Source of the DNA: Isosphaeraceae bacterium
GTDB taxonomy: Bacteria; Planctomycetota; Planctomycetia; Isosphaerales; Isosphaeraceae
Reading direction: 5' to 3'
DNA length: 64,000 nt
Assembly (NCBI GenBank): GCA_025356475.1
Contig: JANXSX010000168.1
Location: 20,510-84,509 of the forward strand
Positions 34,349 through 43,095 of the stretch are shown here, one piece after another; within the stretch, counting starts at the first letter, position 1, and the number at the start of each line of letters is the position of its first letter. The notes under the pieces were generated by a model. That model did no database searches, was not told the DNA's origin, and was given only the letters and a program-made list of their open reading frames with translations. The translations under genes and the position numbers were made by a program.

Positions 34349-36214
34349 ATGCGCGTTCGACCGATCTTCATCCTTCCGGCTCTTCTTCTCCTGACTTCGT
34401 CCGCACCAGGACAAGGCATTGAGGAGATCAAGGCCAACTACACCAAGCACGAATATCGCATTCCCATGCGTGACGGCGTAAAATTATTCACATCGGTGTA
34501 CGTTCCGAAAGATACATCCAAGACGCATCCTATTATGATGAGTCGCACCCCATACACTGTGGCTCCTTACGGGGTCGATAAGTCCAGGCACGACCTTGGC
34601 CCCTCAGCGCACTTCGGCAAGTCGGGCTACATCTTCGCGTACCAAGATGTACGCGGGCGCTGGATGTCGGAAGGGGAGTTTGTTCATATGAGGCCACACA
34701 ACCCTTCCAAATCCGGTCCCAAGGAAATCGACGAGAGCACAGATACCTACGACACGATCGACTGGTTGGTCAAGAACGTGAAGGGGAACAATGGGCGTGT
34801 CGGGATGTGGGGAATCTCTTATCCGGGCTTTTACACAGCCGCCGGGATGATCGACGCCCATCCTGCTCTCAAAGCATGTTCACCGCAGGCTCCCGTGACA
34901 GATTGGTTCGTTGGCGACGACTGGCACCATAACGGAGCGTTTCAGCTTCCGCATGCGTTCAATTTCCTGGCGAATTTCGGTCGGCCCCGGCCCATCCCAA
35001 CCACAAAGGCACCCGCCCCATTTGAGCACGGAACCCCCGACGGTTACAAGTTTTTCTTAGAACTCGGGCCAATCGCAAATGCCGACTCGAAGTACCTCAA
35101 AGGGGATATCGCCTATTGGAGTGAACTGCTCCAACACGGGAGTTATGACGAATACTGGAAGGCGCGGAACATTCGTGCTCACTTGAACAAAATTGCACCT
35201 GCCGTCATGACGGTCGGGGGTTGGTTCGACGCCGAGAACCTCTTCGGGGCACTTGAGTGCTACAAGAAAGTCGAAGCAAGTAGCCCAAACGCCAAGAACT
35301 CGATCGTGATGGGACCGTGGTTTCATGGTGGCTGGTCGCACGGTGATGGCCGGGCGCTCGGCGATGTGAGCTTTGACTCAAAAACCTCCGAGTTCTATCG
35401 AGAGAAGATCGAACTCCCGTTCTTCGAGTTCCACCTCAAAGGGCAGGGGACACCCGACCTTCCCGAAGCCTATGTCTTCGAGACCGGCACCAATCGTTGG
35501 GTAAAGCACGAGACCTGGCCCCCCAAGGACATCAAGAAAACGCCCTATTATCTGCACGCAAGTGGGAAGCTCGGACTTGAAGCGCCCACGGATGCTTCCA
35601 CAACCAGTCGCGATGAATACCTCAGCGACCCTCACAAGCCAGTCCCTTATCAAGCGGACATATCCATCGGAATGACCAAAGAATATATGGTCGGTGACCA
35701 ACGGTTCGCCGCTCGTCGCCCGGACGTCCTCGTCTACGAGACCGAACCGCTGGAAACCGACGTTACGATTGCGGGTCCGATCCGTGCGAACCTCAAGGTC
35801 AGCACTTCGGGGACCGACTCCGACTGGGTTATTAAAGTGATCGACGTTTACCCCGACGACTATCCCGACCATTCTCCGAACCCCAAAGGGCTGAAGATGG
35901 GGGGCTATCAGCAACTCGTGCGCGGGGACATTATGCGTGGGAAGTTCCGCAAAGATCTGAGCAAAGCCGAGCCGTTCACTCCCGACGAACCCACCGAAGT
36001 CGCCTTCACGATTCACGATAGCTATCACACGTTCCGGTCTGGACATCGGATCATGGTCCAAGTTCAGTCGAGCTGGTTCCCCCTGTTCGACCGTAATCCG
36101 CAGACCTTTGTTGATATTTACAAAGCTACGGATTCCGACTTCGTCAAGGCGACCCAGCGTGTCTATCGGTCCAAGGATATGGCATCCCACCTCATCTTGC
36201 CGATCTTGCCATGA
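34349..36214 (+). CDS. CocE/NonD family secreted hydrolase
   Basis: An alpha/beta hydrolase of the X-Pro dipeptidyl-peptidase (S15)/cocaine esterase group. 621 residues with a signal peptide (about 1-22, LLLLTSSAPGQG). The catalytic part shows RIPMRDGVKLFTSVYVP at the start of the fold, the nucleophile Ser157 in GMWGISYPGF, and a C-terminal jelly-roll domain (about 450-610, PIRANLKVSTSGTDSDWVIKVIDVYPDD and the histidine region SGHRIMVQVQSSWFP). Such enzymes act on acyl esters, amides or beta-lactam side chains. The ATG at 34349 has CAGGGAG 8 bases upstream. It overlaps the next gene's start by 4 bases, so they are probably translated together. Confidence 0.9.
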   Translation: MRVRPIFILPALLLLTSSAPGQGIEEIKANYTKHEYRIPMRDGVKLFTSVYVPKDTSKTHPIMMSRTPYTVAPYGVDKSRHDLGPSAHFGKSGYIFAYQDVRGRWMSEGEFVHMRPHNPSKSGPKEIDESTDTYDTIDWLVKNVKGNNGRVGMWGISYPGFYTAAGMIDAHPALKACSPQAPVTDWFVGDDWHHNGAFQLPHAFNFLANFGRPRPIPTTKAPAPFEHGTPDGYKFFLELGPIANADSKYLKGDIAYWSELLQHGSYDEYWKARNIRAHLNKIAPAVMTVGGWFDAENLFGALECYKKVEASSPNAKNSIVMGPWFHGGWSHGDGRALGDVSFDSKTSEFYREKIELPFFEFHLKGQGTPDLPEAYVFETGTNRWVKHETWPPKDIKKTPYYLHASGKLGLEAPTDASTTSRDEYLSDPHKPVPYQADISIGMTKEYMVGDQRFAARRPDVLVYETEPLETDVTIAGPIRANLKVSTSGTDSDWVIKVIDVYPDDYPDHSPNPKGLKMGGYQQLVRGDIMRGKFRKDLSKAEPFTPDEPTEVAFTIHDSYHTFRSGHRIMVQVQSSWFPLFDRNPQTFVDIYKATDSDFVKATQRVYRSKDMASHLILPILP

Positions 36215-37731
36215 CCTGGATCTATTACGCACTCACAGCCCTTTCGCTCTCTGTGGGCTGGGGAATCCGGGGGAATTTTGGCCATGAGTACGGCGCGATG
36301 CTCCCGGGTGCCTTGGCCGCGCTCTCGGTCGCTTGCCTGAGTGGACGCGACGACTGGGCCAAGCGAGCCTCGCAAATCGCCTTGTTTGGAGCCCTTGGTT
36401 GGTCGTTCGGTGGCAGCATTTCCTACATGCAGGTCATCGCTTACACCCACTCGGGGCATTCACCGTCGGTGCTCTATGGGTTTGCCTGCCTTTTCGTCAT
36501 TGGTTTCCTGTGGGCCGCACCCGGCGGTGTGGGCACCGCTCTTGCGGCAACGCTCAATCGCACACGTCTGGATACCCTGTATCCACCAATGCTATTCGTG
36601 TTCGGAGCTTGGTGGCTTCAGGGACTCGTGCTTGGACCTTGGCTCCGATCTGACAACGTCGATCTCAACTGGTATGACACCGATTGGATCGCAGCCGGAC
36701 TTGGCGTGCTTGTTGGCTTGGTGATGCTCGTAATCCGCCGAAGAGCGGACGAAGGGCTCTCCCTGCTCTTGCATATGGCGATCGGCTGGTGGGTAGGGTT
36801 CGTCGTTTTGGTTTTGATTCTCGGACTTCGAATGACTCCGCCTCGTGGTGATAATTGGGCAGGCTGTCTGGGGATGGTCTGCGGGATCTTTGTCTATTGT
36901 TGGCGATGGGATTTTGTTGCGGTGGGACTCGGTGGGCTCGTGACGGGGTTGATCGGGGGCATCAGCTTCTCGAGTGCTTCGATGATCAAGCTGGTCGGAA
37001 TGACCTCAGACCTCGAAACCAACTGGCACAGTGTCCTCGAGCAGACGACAGGGCTAATCCATGGACTCGGTTTGGCGGTCGCGATGGCCCTGGTCGCTCG
37101 GCGAACTCCCCTTTTGACCGATCCTCCGCGAGATCGTCACTGGCGTGAGAACTTCGCTGTTTTCTTCGTGCTCATTGGCATCACTTATCTCAACCTGAGC
37201 AAGAATCCGCCCGAGTGGGTCAAACAAAAGGCCATGGCCGCGACCCTCTACGACCTCTCTCCCTCGACCTGGTTCAACTTAGGCTATCTGGCGATCTCAA
37301 CAGCACTTTTGATCCTTCTGGCCCGTCATGCGCGGAATCCCCTGCTGTGTATACCGGCGTCGCCAGTCGGTCGTGGTCAACTTCTCTACCTGACATTGCT
37401 CTGGTGGATGGTCGCTGGCAACTTCGACCGCGCCCTCGTGGGCTTCTCCGAACAACGGCTGATCACCGAGGGGGTCATCCAGATCAATGCAACGCTCTGC
37501 ACCTTGGGCCTGCTCCTGGGCGTTCCCTCTCGCTCCCGGAGTATCCTCACCGTAACGACCATCACGCGTTCTTACCTTCAAAAAGTCGCGCTCGTTGGCG
37601 TGCTGGTCTCGAGCCTGGCAATCGTTGCGAACTGGGCGATCGTGCGAGGTCTTTACGGCGATCAACACGCGAAACACTCTGGCCTGAGTATCCGGTTCGG
37701 GCCAAATGCGACGATCCTTCGTCCCCGATAG
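36211..37731 (+). CDS. Polytopic membrane protein of unknown function
   Basis: A 506-residue protein with about 12-14 hydrophobic helices. I do not recognise a transporter signature. Conserved-looking features are the N-terminal SLSVGWGIRGNFGHEYGAM with charged residues inside a helix, GALGWSFGGSISYMQVI, a GDNWAGCLGMV loop, and GLIHGLGLAVAMALVARR. The last 30 residues are polar (TM anchor ends near 478, then GDQHAKHSG). Overlap of 4 bases (ATGA) with the CocE-like gene indicates translational coupling, so it may export, import or anchor something used by the secreted enzymes before it. That is inference from position only. Confidence 0.7.
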   Translation: MTWIYYALTALSLSVGWGIRGNFGHEYGAMLPGALAALSVACLSGRDDWAKRASQIALFGALGWSFGGSISYMQVIAYTHSGHSPSVLYGFACLFVIGFLWAAPGGVGTALAATLNRTRLDTLYPPMLFVFGAWWLQGLVLGPWLRSDNVDLNWYDTDWIAAGLGVLVGLVMLVIRRRADEGLSLLLHMAIGWWVGFVVLVLILGLRMTPPRGDNWAGCLGMVCGIFVYCWRWDFVAVGLGGLVTGLIGGISFSSASMIKLVGMTSDLETNWHSVLEQTTGLIHGLGLAVAMALVARRTPLLTDPPRDRHWRENFAVFFVLIGITYLNLSKNPPEWVKQKAMAATLYDLSPSTWFNLGYLAISTALLILLARHARNPLLCIPASPVGRGQLLYLTLLWWMVAGNFDRALVGFSEQRLITEGVIQINATLCTLGLLLGVPSRSRSILTVTTITRSYLQKVALVGVLVSSLAIVANWAIVRGLYGDQHAKHSGLSIRFGPNATILRPR

Positions 37732-37852
37732 CCGACCGAGTCCTGGCCTGAGACTGGCGCGGCAGGCCCCCCCGGGTTCGTGTTATGATGGGGGTCCGAT
37801 TGTGAGTTGACCCTGTTTAGCCGCAGCTTTTGCGACACGTGACGAGAGAGAT

Positions 37853-39232
37853 ATGGCTTACGACTACGACATTGTGGTGATCGGTGGTGGTCCGGCAGGG
37901 TACGCAGGAGCGATCCGGGCGGCTCAACTCGGTAAGCGGGTCCTCTGCATCGAGCGCGACAAGCTCGGCGGCATCTGCCTGAACTGGGGCTGTATTCCGA
38001 CCAAAGCCCTCCTGACCAACGCGCACCTGGTTGAAATGATCAACAACCATGGCAAAGCCTTCGGCTGGTCGGGCACCTCGAAGTGGGACTTCAGTCAGAT
38101 GATCAATCGGAGCCGGACCGTGGCCGGCAACTTGAATAAGGGCATCGAAGGCCTGTTCAAGAAGTATAAGGTCGCCAGCAAGTTCGGGGTCGCGAAGGTC
38201 GTCGCCCCCAACACCGTCCAGATTGGCGACGAGAAGGTCACCGCCGAGAATATCGTCATCGCCACTGGCGTCCGAGCCCGAGCTCTGCCGGGTGCTGAGT
38301 TCGACGGCAAGACGATCATCACTTATAAAGAGGCGATGTCGTTAACCACCCAGCCGAAGTCGATGCTGATCATCGGCGGTGGACCGATCGGCCTGGAATT
38401 CGGCTACTTCTACAACGCGATCGGCACCAAGGTCACCGTGATCGAACTTCTGGATCGCATCCTCCCCGGTGAGGATGAAGATATCAGCGCAGCTCTCAAG
38501 AACAGCCTGACGAAGCGTGGCCTGGAGATTCTGACGGGCTCGAAGACGTCGAAGGTCGAGAAGACTTCGAACGGGATCAAAGCGACACTCGACACGCCCG
38601 CAGGCCCCAAGGTGGTCGAAGCCGACATGATGCTGGTCTCGATCGGCGTTGTTGGCAATGTCGAGAACCTATTCGCCGACAGCGTCAAAGTGACCATCGA
38701 GAAGAATCATATCAAGGTTAATGATAAGTACGAGACCTCGGTGAAGGGAATTTACGCTGTCGGTGATGTCAATGGCCCACCATGGCTGGCCCACGTCGCT
38801 CATCATGAGGCCCTTTGCTGCATCGAACGGATCTGTGGCCACTCCGATCGAAAGGTCGATTATTCGATCATCCCGGGATGCACTTATACCGATCCAGGCG
38901 TCGCCAGTGTCGGCCTGACCGAGAAACAGGCCAAAGAGAAGGGGCACACGGTCCGAATCGGCAAGTTTCCGTTCGTCGCCAGTGGTCGAGCCCAGGCCGC
39001 CGATGAGACCGAAGGCTTCGTCAAGCTCGTCTTCGATGCCCAGTACGGCGAGCTGCTAGGGGCCCACCTGATCGGGTCTCAGGCGACCGAACTGATCGCC
39101 GAACTCGTCATGGCCAAACGGCTCGAAGCGACTGAGGAAGACATTATCCACGCCATGCACCCCCACCCGACCTTCTCCGAGGCCGTGATGGAAGCCGCAG
39201 CCCAAGGGATGGGGGAATCAGTCCACATCTAG
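37853..39232 (+). CDS. lpdA: Dihydrolipoyl dehydrogenase
   Basis: E3 component that reoxidises lipoamide in pyruvate and 2-oxoglutarate dehydrogenase and glycine cleavage complexes. 459 residues with an N-terminal FAD motif (VVIGGGPAGYAGA, residues 8-20), the redox disulfide Cys42/Cys47 in GGICLNWGCIPTK, a second Rossmann motif for NAD (LIIGGGPIGLEFGYF), YAVGDVNGPPWLAHVAHHE, and the C-terminal HPHPTFSE with the catalytic His-Glu pair. No lipoyl domain is fused to it and no E1/E2 gene is near. A -10-like TATGAT is seen at 37784 but no clear -35. The downstream spacer ends at the group II intron. Confidence 0.96.
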   Translation: MAYDYDIVVIGGGPAGYAGAIRAAQLGKRVLCIERDKLGGICLNWGCIPTKALLTNAHLVEMINNHGKAFGWSGTSKWDFSQMINRSRTVAGNLNKGIEGLFKKYKVASKFGVAKVVAPNTVQIGDEKVTAENIVIATGVRARALPGAEFDGKTIITYKEAMSLTTQPKSMLIIGGGPIGLEFGYFYNAIGTKVTVIELLDRILPGEDEDISAALKNSLTKRGLEILTGSKTSKVEKTSNGIKATLDTPAGPKVVEADMMLVSIGVVGNVENLFADSVKVTIEKNHIKVNDKYETSVKGIYAVGDVNGPPWLAHVAHHEALCCIERICGHSDRKVDYSIIPGCTYTDPGVASVGLTEKQAKEKGHTVRIGKFPFVASGRAQAADETEGFVKLVFDAQYGELLGAHLIGSQATELIAELVMAKRLEATEEDIIHAMHPHPTFSEAVMEAAAQGMGESVHI

Positions 39233-39425
39233 CCGTTCGCAGCGTGCGCTTCGCTTCGTTGTTGGACACCGTTGGTCTCAGGATTACTGGACATATGGTC
39301 ACGCAAGTGGCCACTTGCCCAAGGATGTGTGATGACCATAAGGCCGTGGAACGCTGACGAAACAACTTCCCGATTTCTCGCCCATTCACGAATGACTCTG
39401 CCTTACGAATCACGCACCAAAACTC

Positions 39426-41323
39426 ATAGGGGTAGGGAGAAGAGCCTCGCGGCTCCCCCTCCCTCCAAACCGTGCAGGCGGATCTCCCGCACACGGCTTT
39501 CCCGTCAGTGGTTTTACCTCAAAGAGGATTGACACGCCAACGCATGGGCCGCTTCTAAGCTGTACAACCCATGCTCTGCAAAGAACGCATTCGGCCAGCG
39601 TTGATGATCGCTTCCACGGCCACATCCTTTCTTGCCCTGACGCCTGCGGAGGATGCTGCGAAGCCTCTTCCGTAGCCAGCCGTCCAAGCGGTCAAAGGTA
39701 TAGCGATGGCTGTGCTTGAAGTACGCAAACCAGCCTCGCAGCTAGGGTTCGACTCTCGCAATGATCGTCCTCAAGCTCTTCCCGGAGTTCCGCTTCGTTT
39801 CCGTGCGAAGCGCGTCTTTGAATTTCGTCAGGCTCTTGGCTCGCGGGTAGCGTGTCCCCCGCTCGAACCGGTAACCCAGAAACTCGAAGCTCGCCTCGGT
39901 CGCATCCGCGATTGTCGTCTTGTCCGGATGCAGGTTCAGGCCGGCTTGGGCCGTCCATTCTTGCACCACGGCCAGGGCTTGCGCGGCTTCCTGGGAACTG
40001 CGACACATGATCACGAAGTCATCGGCGTAGCGCACCATCGCGAATCCTCGTGCGGCCATCAGATGGTCGAGTGGGTTCAGATAGACGTTACTGAGCAGTG
40101 GGCTGATGCAACCGCCTTGCGGCGACCCCTCTTGGGGAGTCCACTCCCGCAAGCCGTCCAAGACGCCTTGCTTGAGGAACAACTCGATGAGGCTCAGCAC
40201 ACGCCCATCCGTACCTTCTGGGCCATGAGGTCCATCAGGCGGTCATGCGGGATCGTGTCGAAGTAGCTTTTCAGATCCGCGTCAACAATATGGGTGTAGC
40301 CCGCCTTGAGCAACTCGTCCACTCGTCGCAACGCGTCTTTGCAGCCCCTGCCGGGACGAAAGCCGTAGCTGTGCTCCGCGAAGTCGCGCTCGTAGATCGG
40401 CTCCAGAACCATGCGCAGCGCAGTTTGAACGACCCGATCGCGAACGGTTGGTATTCCCAGCGGCCGAGTCTCGGTGCTCCCCGGTTTGGGGATGTGATGT
40501 CGGCGAATCTGCTGGGGACGGTAACTCCCGATACGCAGATCCTCGCTGAGTCGCTTCAGTTCCTCGTCCTGGCGGTCCCCGAACATCGTGATCGTCACAT
40601 GATCCACTCCGGCGGCACCTTGATTGGCGGCGACTTGGAAGAACGCCGCTTCCAAGGTGCGTTGGGGATGGACTTTATCGATCAGGCTGAACCATTTGCC
40701 TCCTTTGACCCCCTGTTCGAGGGCGGTCAACATCCGCTCTGTCCAAACCGTCGGTTCGACCCAGGGCCATCGGCCCAGGATTTCTCCAGAACGTGTAGCC
40801 CCTACGGGCACTGCCTCTGGTGAGTTTTCCGGCGTCTTGGTCATTGCGTCTCCACCTTCCTACACCCCTTCGCTCCACCAGAGTTAGCCGGTTTCTTCGC
40901 TACTATGAGTGCTCTGACTCCTGGACCCCCGGCGCTTCGGTTCGTTCGAACGTGAACACCGGCTTTGGTGGAGTCCAGGTCTCCCTGCGTCATGTCATCG
41001 AACCTTCCGATCATTCCGTCTCCAAGCACCTACTGTCGTCCCGACGTCGTTCTGGGGTTTCTTGCGTCGGGCTTACCGGACCACATTGCTGTGGACGCCC
41101 TTTCTGAGGGGCCATGCGTCTTGGGCTTCGCCTGTGGAACGGAGGCTCGCCACGACAATCGGCCGAATCGAGTTCACTTGCGTTACGGACTGATCGTTCA
41201 CGTTCACCTCCGGTTGCTCTCCACCTCGCCTCGCGGCGACGCAGTTACCTTCAGTTACGAAGTGCCAGAACACTTCGGCAAGGACTTACACCCTGCGGAT
41301 TCGATGCACTTACAGGCGCACAC
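39426..41323 (-). mobile_element. Group II intron with degenerate reverse transcriptase
   Basis: A retroelement of about 1.9 kb on the minus strand. The 5' end starts with GTGTGCGCC (41323 leftward; GTGCG at 41321 is an alternative), matching the GUGYG consensus. The 3' end shows domain V (AAGCCGTGTGCGG, GAGA tetraloop, CCGC, GCACGGTTT; about 39465-39500) and a domain VI hairpin, with the last bases CCCCTAT at 39426. Between them lies a broken reverse transcriptase. Directly before the 5' end is a perfect 8-bp hairpin (41324-41343), like the terminator-type hairpins targeted by class C introns. The RNA core may still fold; mobility would need a protein from elsewhere. 5' and 3' ends are placed by consensus, so a few bases of error are possible. 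Confidence 0.85.
39514..40844 (-). pseudogene. Group II intron reverse transcriptase/maturase, frameshifted and with an internal stop
   Basis: When intact this gene would encode about 443 residues: RT fingers and palm (KPGSTETRPLGIPTVRDRVVQ, SYGFRPGRGCKDALRRVDE, VDADLKSYFDTIPHDRLM), the catalytic RYADDFVI box, and a maturase domain X (RGWFAYFKHSHRYTFDRLDG, DHQRWPNAFF). Two lesions are seen. One base is missing at about 40210, between KVR and DGRVLSL, which ends the first frame. A TAG at 39742-39744 then sits where LRGWF should be preceded by a residue such as Ile. Domain X continues cleanly to a TAA at 39514. There is no endonuclease domain. The start ATG at 40844 has GGAG 6 bases upstream. 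The decay looks recent because the rest of the frame is intact. Confidence 0.9.
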
Positions 41324-41746
41324 TCCCACGGTCCTCCGTGGGAACGAGTCTCGTGAGCAGATCGGCTCAAAAGAGGGCGATTATTCGAGACTTCTCGCTG
41401 ATCCCCACCACGATTTCGACGTAAGTCCCAATGGTAGAGCTAGTTGATTGCGGTTTTTGAAGTTCTCGACCGGGTTCCGGCGAACTCCAGGAGTTCGATC
41501 CCGTATCACTCTCATCCGGGCCTGAATTCCTCGGGAGATCGTCGAAAATATCCATTCGTACACTGGTGGGGATCAGCGAGGAGTCTCGATTATTCCGTCA
41601 GCATTCCGCAGGATGAAATCCTCGCTCAACGACCCACTAATGGCTAGCTCTCCCGCAGGATGAACTCCTGCATCAGACTCCTCGACGTTAAGACGTACAC
41701 GTCTTGCCATTTCACAGTCGGACAAGACGTGTCGAAACCAATACTG
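41324..41746 (-). repeat. Palindrome-rich non-coding island between the intron and nagB
   Basis: No gene is seen here. It holds several symmetric elements: a perfect 8-bp hairpin (41324-41343) at the intron's 5' edge; a 26-bp inverted repeat with one mismatch (41385-41410 against 41564-41589) around a 153-base centre; within the centre a CGAACTCC/GGAGTTCG palindrome (41481-41497); two near-identical 17-base elements CCGCAGGATGAANTCCT (41606-41622 and 41653-41669), each a small hairpin; and a perfect 10-bp hairpin (41697-41706 against 41723-41732) just after the nagB stop, which may terminate that gene. The origin is unknown: remnant of a mobile element or a structured RNA. Confidence 0.6.
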
Positions 41747-42529
41747 CTAAACCAGTAGCCTCGCCGATTCGCGGTCGAGATAGAGCTTGGCCCCCACGTG
41801 CTTGCGGAGGACACTGGCGGGGCAGGACTCGTCGATCGGTCCGCGAAGGGTGTCGTGGACGGCTTGGGCCTTGCGGGTGCCGGGAACTACGATCGAGAGA
41901 ACAGGCGCAGAGAGGAGCGCGGTGATCGTTAGGGTATAGGCATGGGTGGGGACATCGTCAATCGACTCGAAACACCCATCGTACACTTGCTGGAGCCGGC
42001 AGGCGTGATCAAGTCGGACAATCTTGATGTGAAGTGGGTCGAGGAAGTCGGCCACGGGGGGGTCATTGAAGGCGAGGTGGCCGTTCTCGCCAATTCCACC
42101 ACAGACGAGGTCGGGCGGATGCAGGTTGAGGAGATCTTCATAACCAAGGCAAGTGCGAAGCGGTCGTGATGTCTCTTCGCCCGGAATGAGTTTCAGGTGT
42201 TCACCTGCCAAACCGACGCGATCGAAAAGATGCTCGTGCAAGTAGCGGCGGAAGCTGGCGGGATGATCGGGGGCGAGTCCAAAATACTCATCCATATGTA
42301 AGCCGATGACCTTTGTCCAGTCGACGGACCTGTCCATTACTAGGTTCGCGAGGAACTCGTTCTGGCTGGGCGCGGCGGCGAAGATGATGTTCGCAACCCG
42401 GGCCGACTTCTGACGCTTGGCGATCGTTTGGGCAACGTCTCTCGCGGCGGCCTTGCCCATGGTCTCGCGGTCTTCGTAGACAAAGACCTGCAAACGATCG
42501 ACTTGAAACTCACTGAATGGCGTTGGCAT
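41747..42529 (-). CDS. nagB: Glucosamine-6-phosphate deaminase-like protein
   Basis: Converts glucosamine-6-phosphate to fructose-6-phosphate and ammonia. The 260-residue protein has the NagB fold with GLHMDEYFGL (the Asp is the enolising base), the phosphate/ring-binding segment GGIGENGHLAFNDPP (Asn, Gly, His of the catalytic set) and HAYTLTITALLSAPVLSIVVPG near the end. The early motif that normally reads TGSTP is AAAPSQNEF here, a variation seen in the 6-phosphogluconolactonase-like branch of the family, so substrate assignment is a little weaker. It lies 72 bases downstream of the small protein gene. A hairpin (41697-41732) follows its stop. Confidence 0.9.
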   Translation of the reverse strand: MPTPFSEFQVDRLQVFVYEDRETMGKAAARDVAQTIAKRQKSARVANIIFAAAPSQNEFLANLVMDRSVDWTKVIGLHMDEYFGLAPDHPASFRRYLHEHLFDRVGLAGEHLKLIPGEETSRPLRTCLGYEDLLNLHPPDLVCGGIGENGHLAFNDPPVADFLDPLHIKIVRLDHACRLQQVYDGCFESIDDVPTHAYTLTITALLSAPVLSIVVPGTRKAQAVHDTLRGPIDESCPASVLRKHVGAKLYLDRESARLLV

Positions 42530-42601
42530 CGGTCACTTGGCTCCCTGGGTCGGTGGACCCAGAGCCTATCGACCCCCGCGTCTGCGATCAAGCCTTGCTC
42601 C

Positions 42602-42808
42602 TCAACGAACGAGCATCGCTTGAGTCTTACCGGGCTTGTGGCGGATCTGTTCACAGAGTTGGTGGCACTCGGAGAGGTCGGCCATCATTGCCTCTGTCAA
42701 GAAGGCCTCGGCGGGTCCATCAGCGGCCCATTGAAGCTGCTCCTGGCAGGTCGAGAGGTGCTCGATCAGGTCGCGCATCCAGAGTAGCGTTGACTGGCGA
42801 TTTCGCAT
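42602..42808 (-). CDS. Small helical protein of unknown function
   Basis: I do not recognise a function. From the ATG at 42808 (GAAGGA about 10 bases upstream) it encodes 68 residues; an earlier start 13 codons upstream is less likely. The sequence is a pair of amphipathic helices (STLLWMRDLIEHLSTCQEQLQWA and FLTEAMMADLSECHQLCEQIRHK) rich in Leu, Gln and Glu, with three Cys. It probably forms a small helical bundle or adaptor. It precedes nagB on the same strand and may share its transcript. Composition and the periodic hydrophobic pattern make it more gene-like than a chance frame. Confidence 0.55.
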   Translation of the reverse strand: MRNRQSTLLWMRDLIEHLSTCQEQLQWAADGPAEAFLTEAMMADLSECHQLCEQIRHKPGKTQAMLVR

Positions 42809-43095
42809 CGGAAGTCGATCCTTCTCACAATCCGTTGATCTCTCCACTCACGACGCACTTGGTAAAGCAAGATGCGCGCCAAACCTCGGATATACGAGCG
42901 GTGGTTCGACCGAACTCTCGGACATGAGCAAACTTGAGGAAATCTTTCGGATTTCGGGAACTCGATTCCGTCATGTCGCTCTTGTAGGTTTTGCAACGGT
43001 GATCGACTGGAAGATCGCTTGGCTTCCTTTTCGACAACCGACCCTCTACCATAGAGTGAATCTCGACTCGGCCTCTGAACGAAGGATGCCAACCG

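Noticed and set aside
39272..39532. An 86-residue frame on the plus strand at the intron 3' end
   Set aside because: It is antisense to intron domains V and VI and the maturase C terminus; no independent support.
41425..41515. tRNA-like stretch (CAATGGTAGAGC and GAGTTCGATCCC look like D and T loops)
   Set aside because: The T-arm and acceptor arms do not pair, and no anticodon arm of proper length forms. At most a decayed tRNA-like sequence.
41385..41589. Insertion sequence bounded by the 26-bp inverted repeat
   Set aside because: No transposase frame lies between the arms and no target duplication is visible, so I list only the repeat.
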